Source: Terriglobia bacterium
GTDB taxonomy: Bacteria > Acidobacteriota > Terriglobia > Bryobacterales > Bryobacteraceae
Assembly (NCBI GenBank): GCA_025350105.1
Contig: JANXYJ010000014.1
Coordinates: forward strand, 1-64,000
Length of the DNA: 64,000 nucleotides
Reading direction: 5' to 3'
The notes under the pieces were generated by a model. The model saw only the letters and a program-made list of their open reading frames with translations. It was not told where the DNA came from and made no database searches. Both the position numbers and the translations under genes were made by a program. Shown one piece after another: positions 63,876 to 64,000 of the stretch. How positions within the stretch are numbered: the first letter of the stretch is position 1; every line of letters starts with the position of its first letter.

Positions 63876-64000
63876 TTTTTTCTTTCTTCTCCGCTCAACC
63901 CGCTCTCGGCTTTAATCCGAATCAGGATCTCCTTGGCCAACTCCATCGGGCCCCGGTCGATAAATGTATTCGGCGTCGCGTCCTCGCCATCAATCGTCAG
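63872..64000 (-). CDS. Tail assembly chaperone, zero-frame C-terminal end (G-like), cut by window edge
   Basis: The frame enters at the right window edge and reads LTIDGEDATPNTFIDRG, then 'MELAKEILIRIKAESGLSGEERKN' and TAA at 63874-63872. It is not in the ORF track because its start is outside the window. The position upstream of the tape-measure-like gene and the slippery sequence at its very end match the G protein of the lambda G/GT pair. No family can be named from 42 residues alone. Confidence 0.55.
   Translation of the reverse strand: MTIDGEDATPNTFIDRGPMELAKEILIRIKAESGLSGEERKN
63875..63881 (-). promoter_or_regulatory. Probable -1 programmed frameshift site A AAA AAC
   Basis: In the zero frame the codons are AGA AAA AAC TAA, so the heptamer A AAA AAC stands in the correct X XXY YYZ phase directly before the stop. 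GGAG lies seven bases upstream, similar to the internal Shine-Dalgarno stimulator of dnaX. A CGCTCC / GGAGCG hairpin lies about 25 bases downstream. The -1 frame then stays open for 114 codons. Confidence 0.65.

Overview
The window reads as a chromosomal segment of an Acidobacteriota bacterium, most likely from the Solibacter/Bryobacter side of the phylum. The pointers are a VWFA protein of the acidobacterial type (TIGR03436-like), a DUF6152 protein paired with a second exported protein, three exported NHL-propeller proteins in tandem, cytochrome P460, and many small secreted or Lys/Ala-rich proteins. This assignment rests on gene content, not on a 16S sequence.

Layout. 1-3.8 kb: the edge of an insertion sequence that has destroyed an aminotransferase gene, then a C26 amidotransferase, a DUF1801 gene, a 110-bp MITE, an HD hydrolase and yjbQ. 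3.8-8.7 kb: zinc-ribbon protein, lytic transglycosylase lipoprotein, histone-H1-like KKVVA-repeat protein, HipA-like kinase and tsaC. 8.9-12.2 kb: a candidate 6S RNA, ymdB and a molybdenum-cofactor run (moeA, moaC, mogA). 12.3-17.4 kb: VWFA protein, pgsA, and a nucleoside uptake and phosphorolysis run (deoA/pdp, nupC, punA). 17.9-24.1 kb: rfaE2, mfd, surA-like and yhaM. 24.1-34.6 kb, all on the minus strand: clpX, lon, engB, rho, a Uma2 nuclease, mutL, crcB, lhgO. 34.9-37.1 kb: IclR regulator, DUF6152 protein and an exported partner. 37.1-37.9 kb is a gene-poor stretch with repeat remnants. 37.9-54.8 kb: DinB, epimerase, inositol-phosphate synthase, LytTR regulator, a DUF2442 relic, a GT-C membrane protein, P460, metallo-hydrolase, amidohydrolase, three NHL proteins, dnaB, cyclophilin and an M24 peptidase.

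54.8-64.0 kb (minus strand, running off the right edge) is a compact siphovirus-type tail module in lambda order: tail assembly chaperone with a probable -1 ribosomal frameshift at A AAA AAC, a short tape-measure-like protein, two related gpM-like proteins, one 1305-residue protein that appears to join a gpL-like iron-sulfur region to a gpJ-like tail tip, and a 995-residue tail or fibre protein. It could belong to a prophage, a gene-transfer-agent-like particle or a tailocin; the window does not show which.

A second theme is short tandem duplication (12-32 bp units) at gene ends and starts: behind punA, between lon and clpX (six copies of a terminator-like hairpin), across the iclR stop codon, at the DUF6152 ribosome binding site and start codon, and upstream of the metallo-hydrolase. 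These look like slippage products placed where they can change termination, promoters or start sites.
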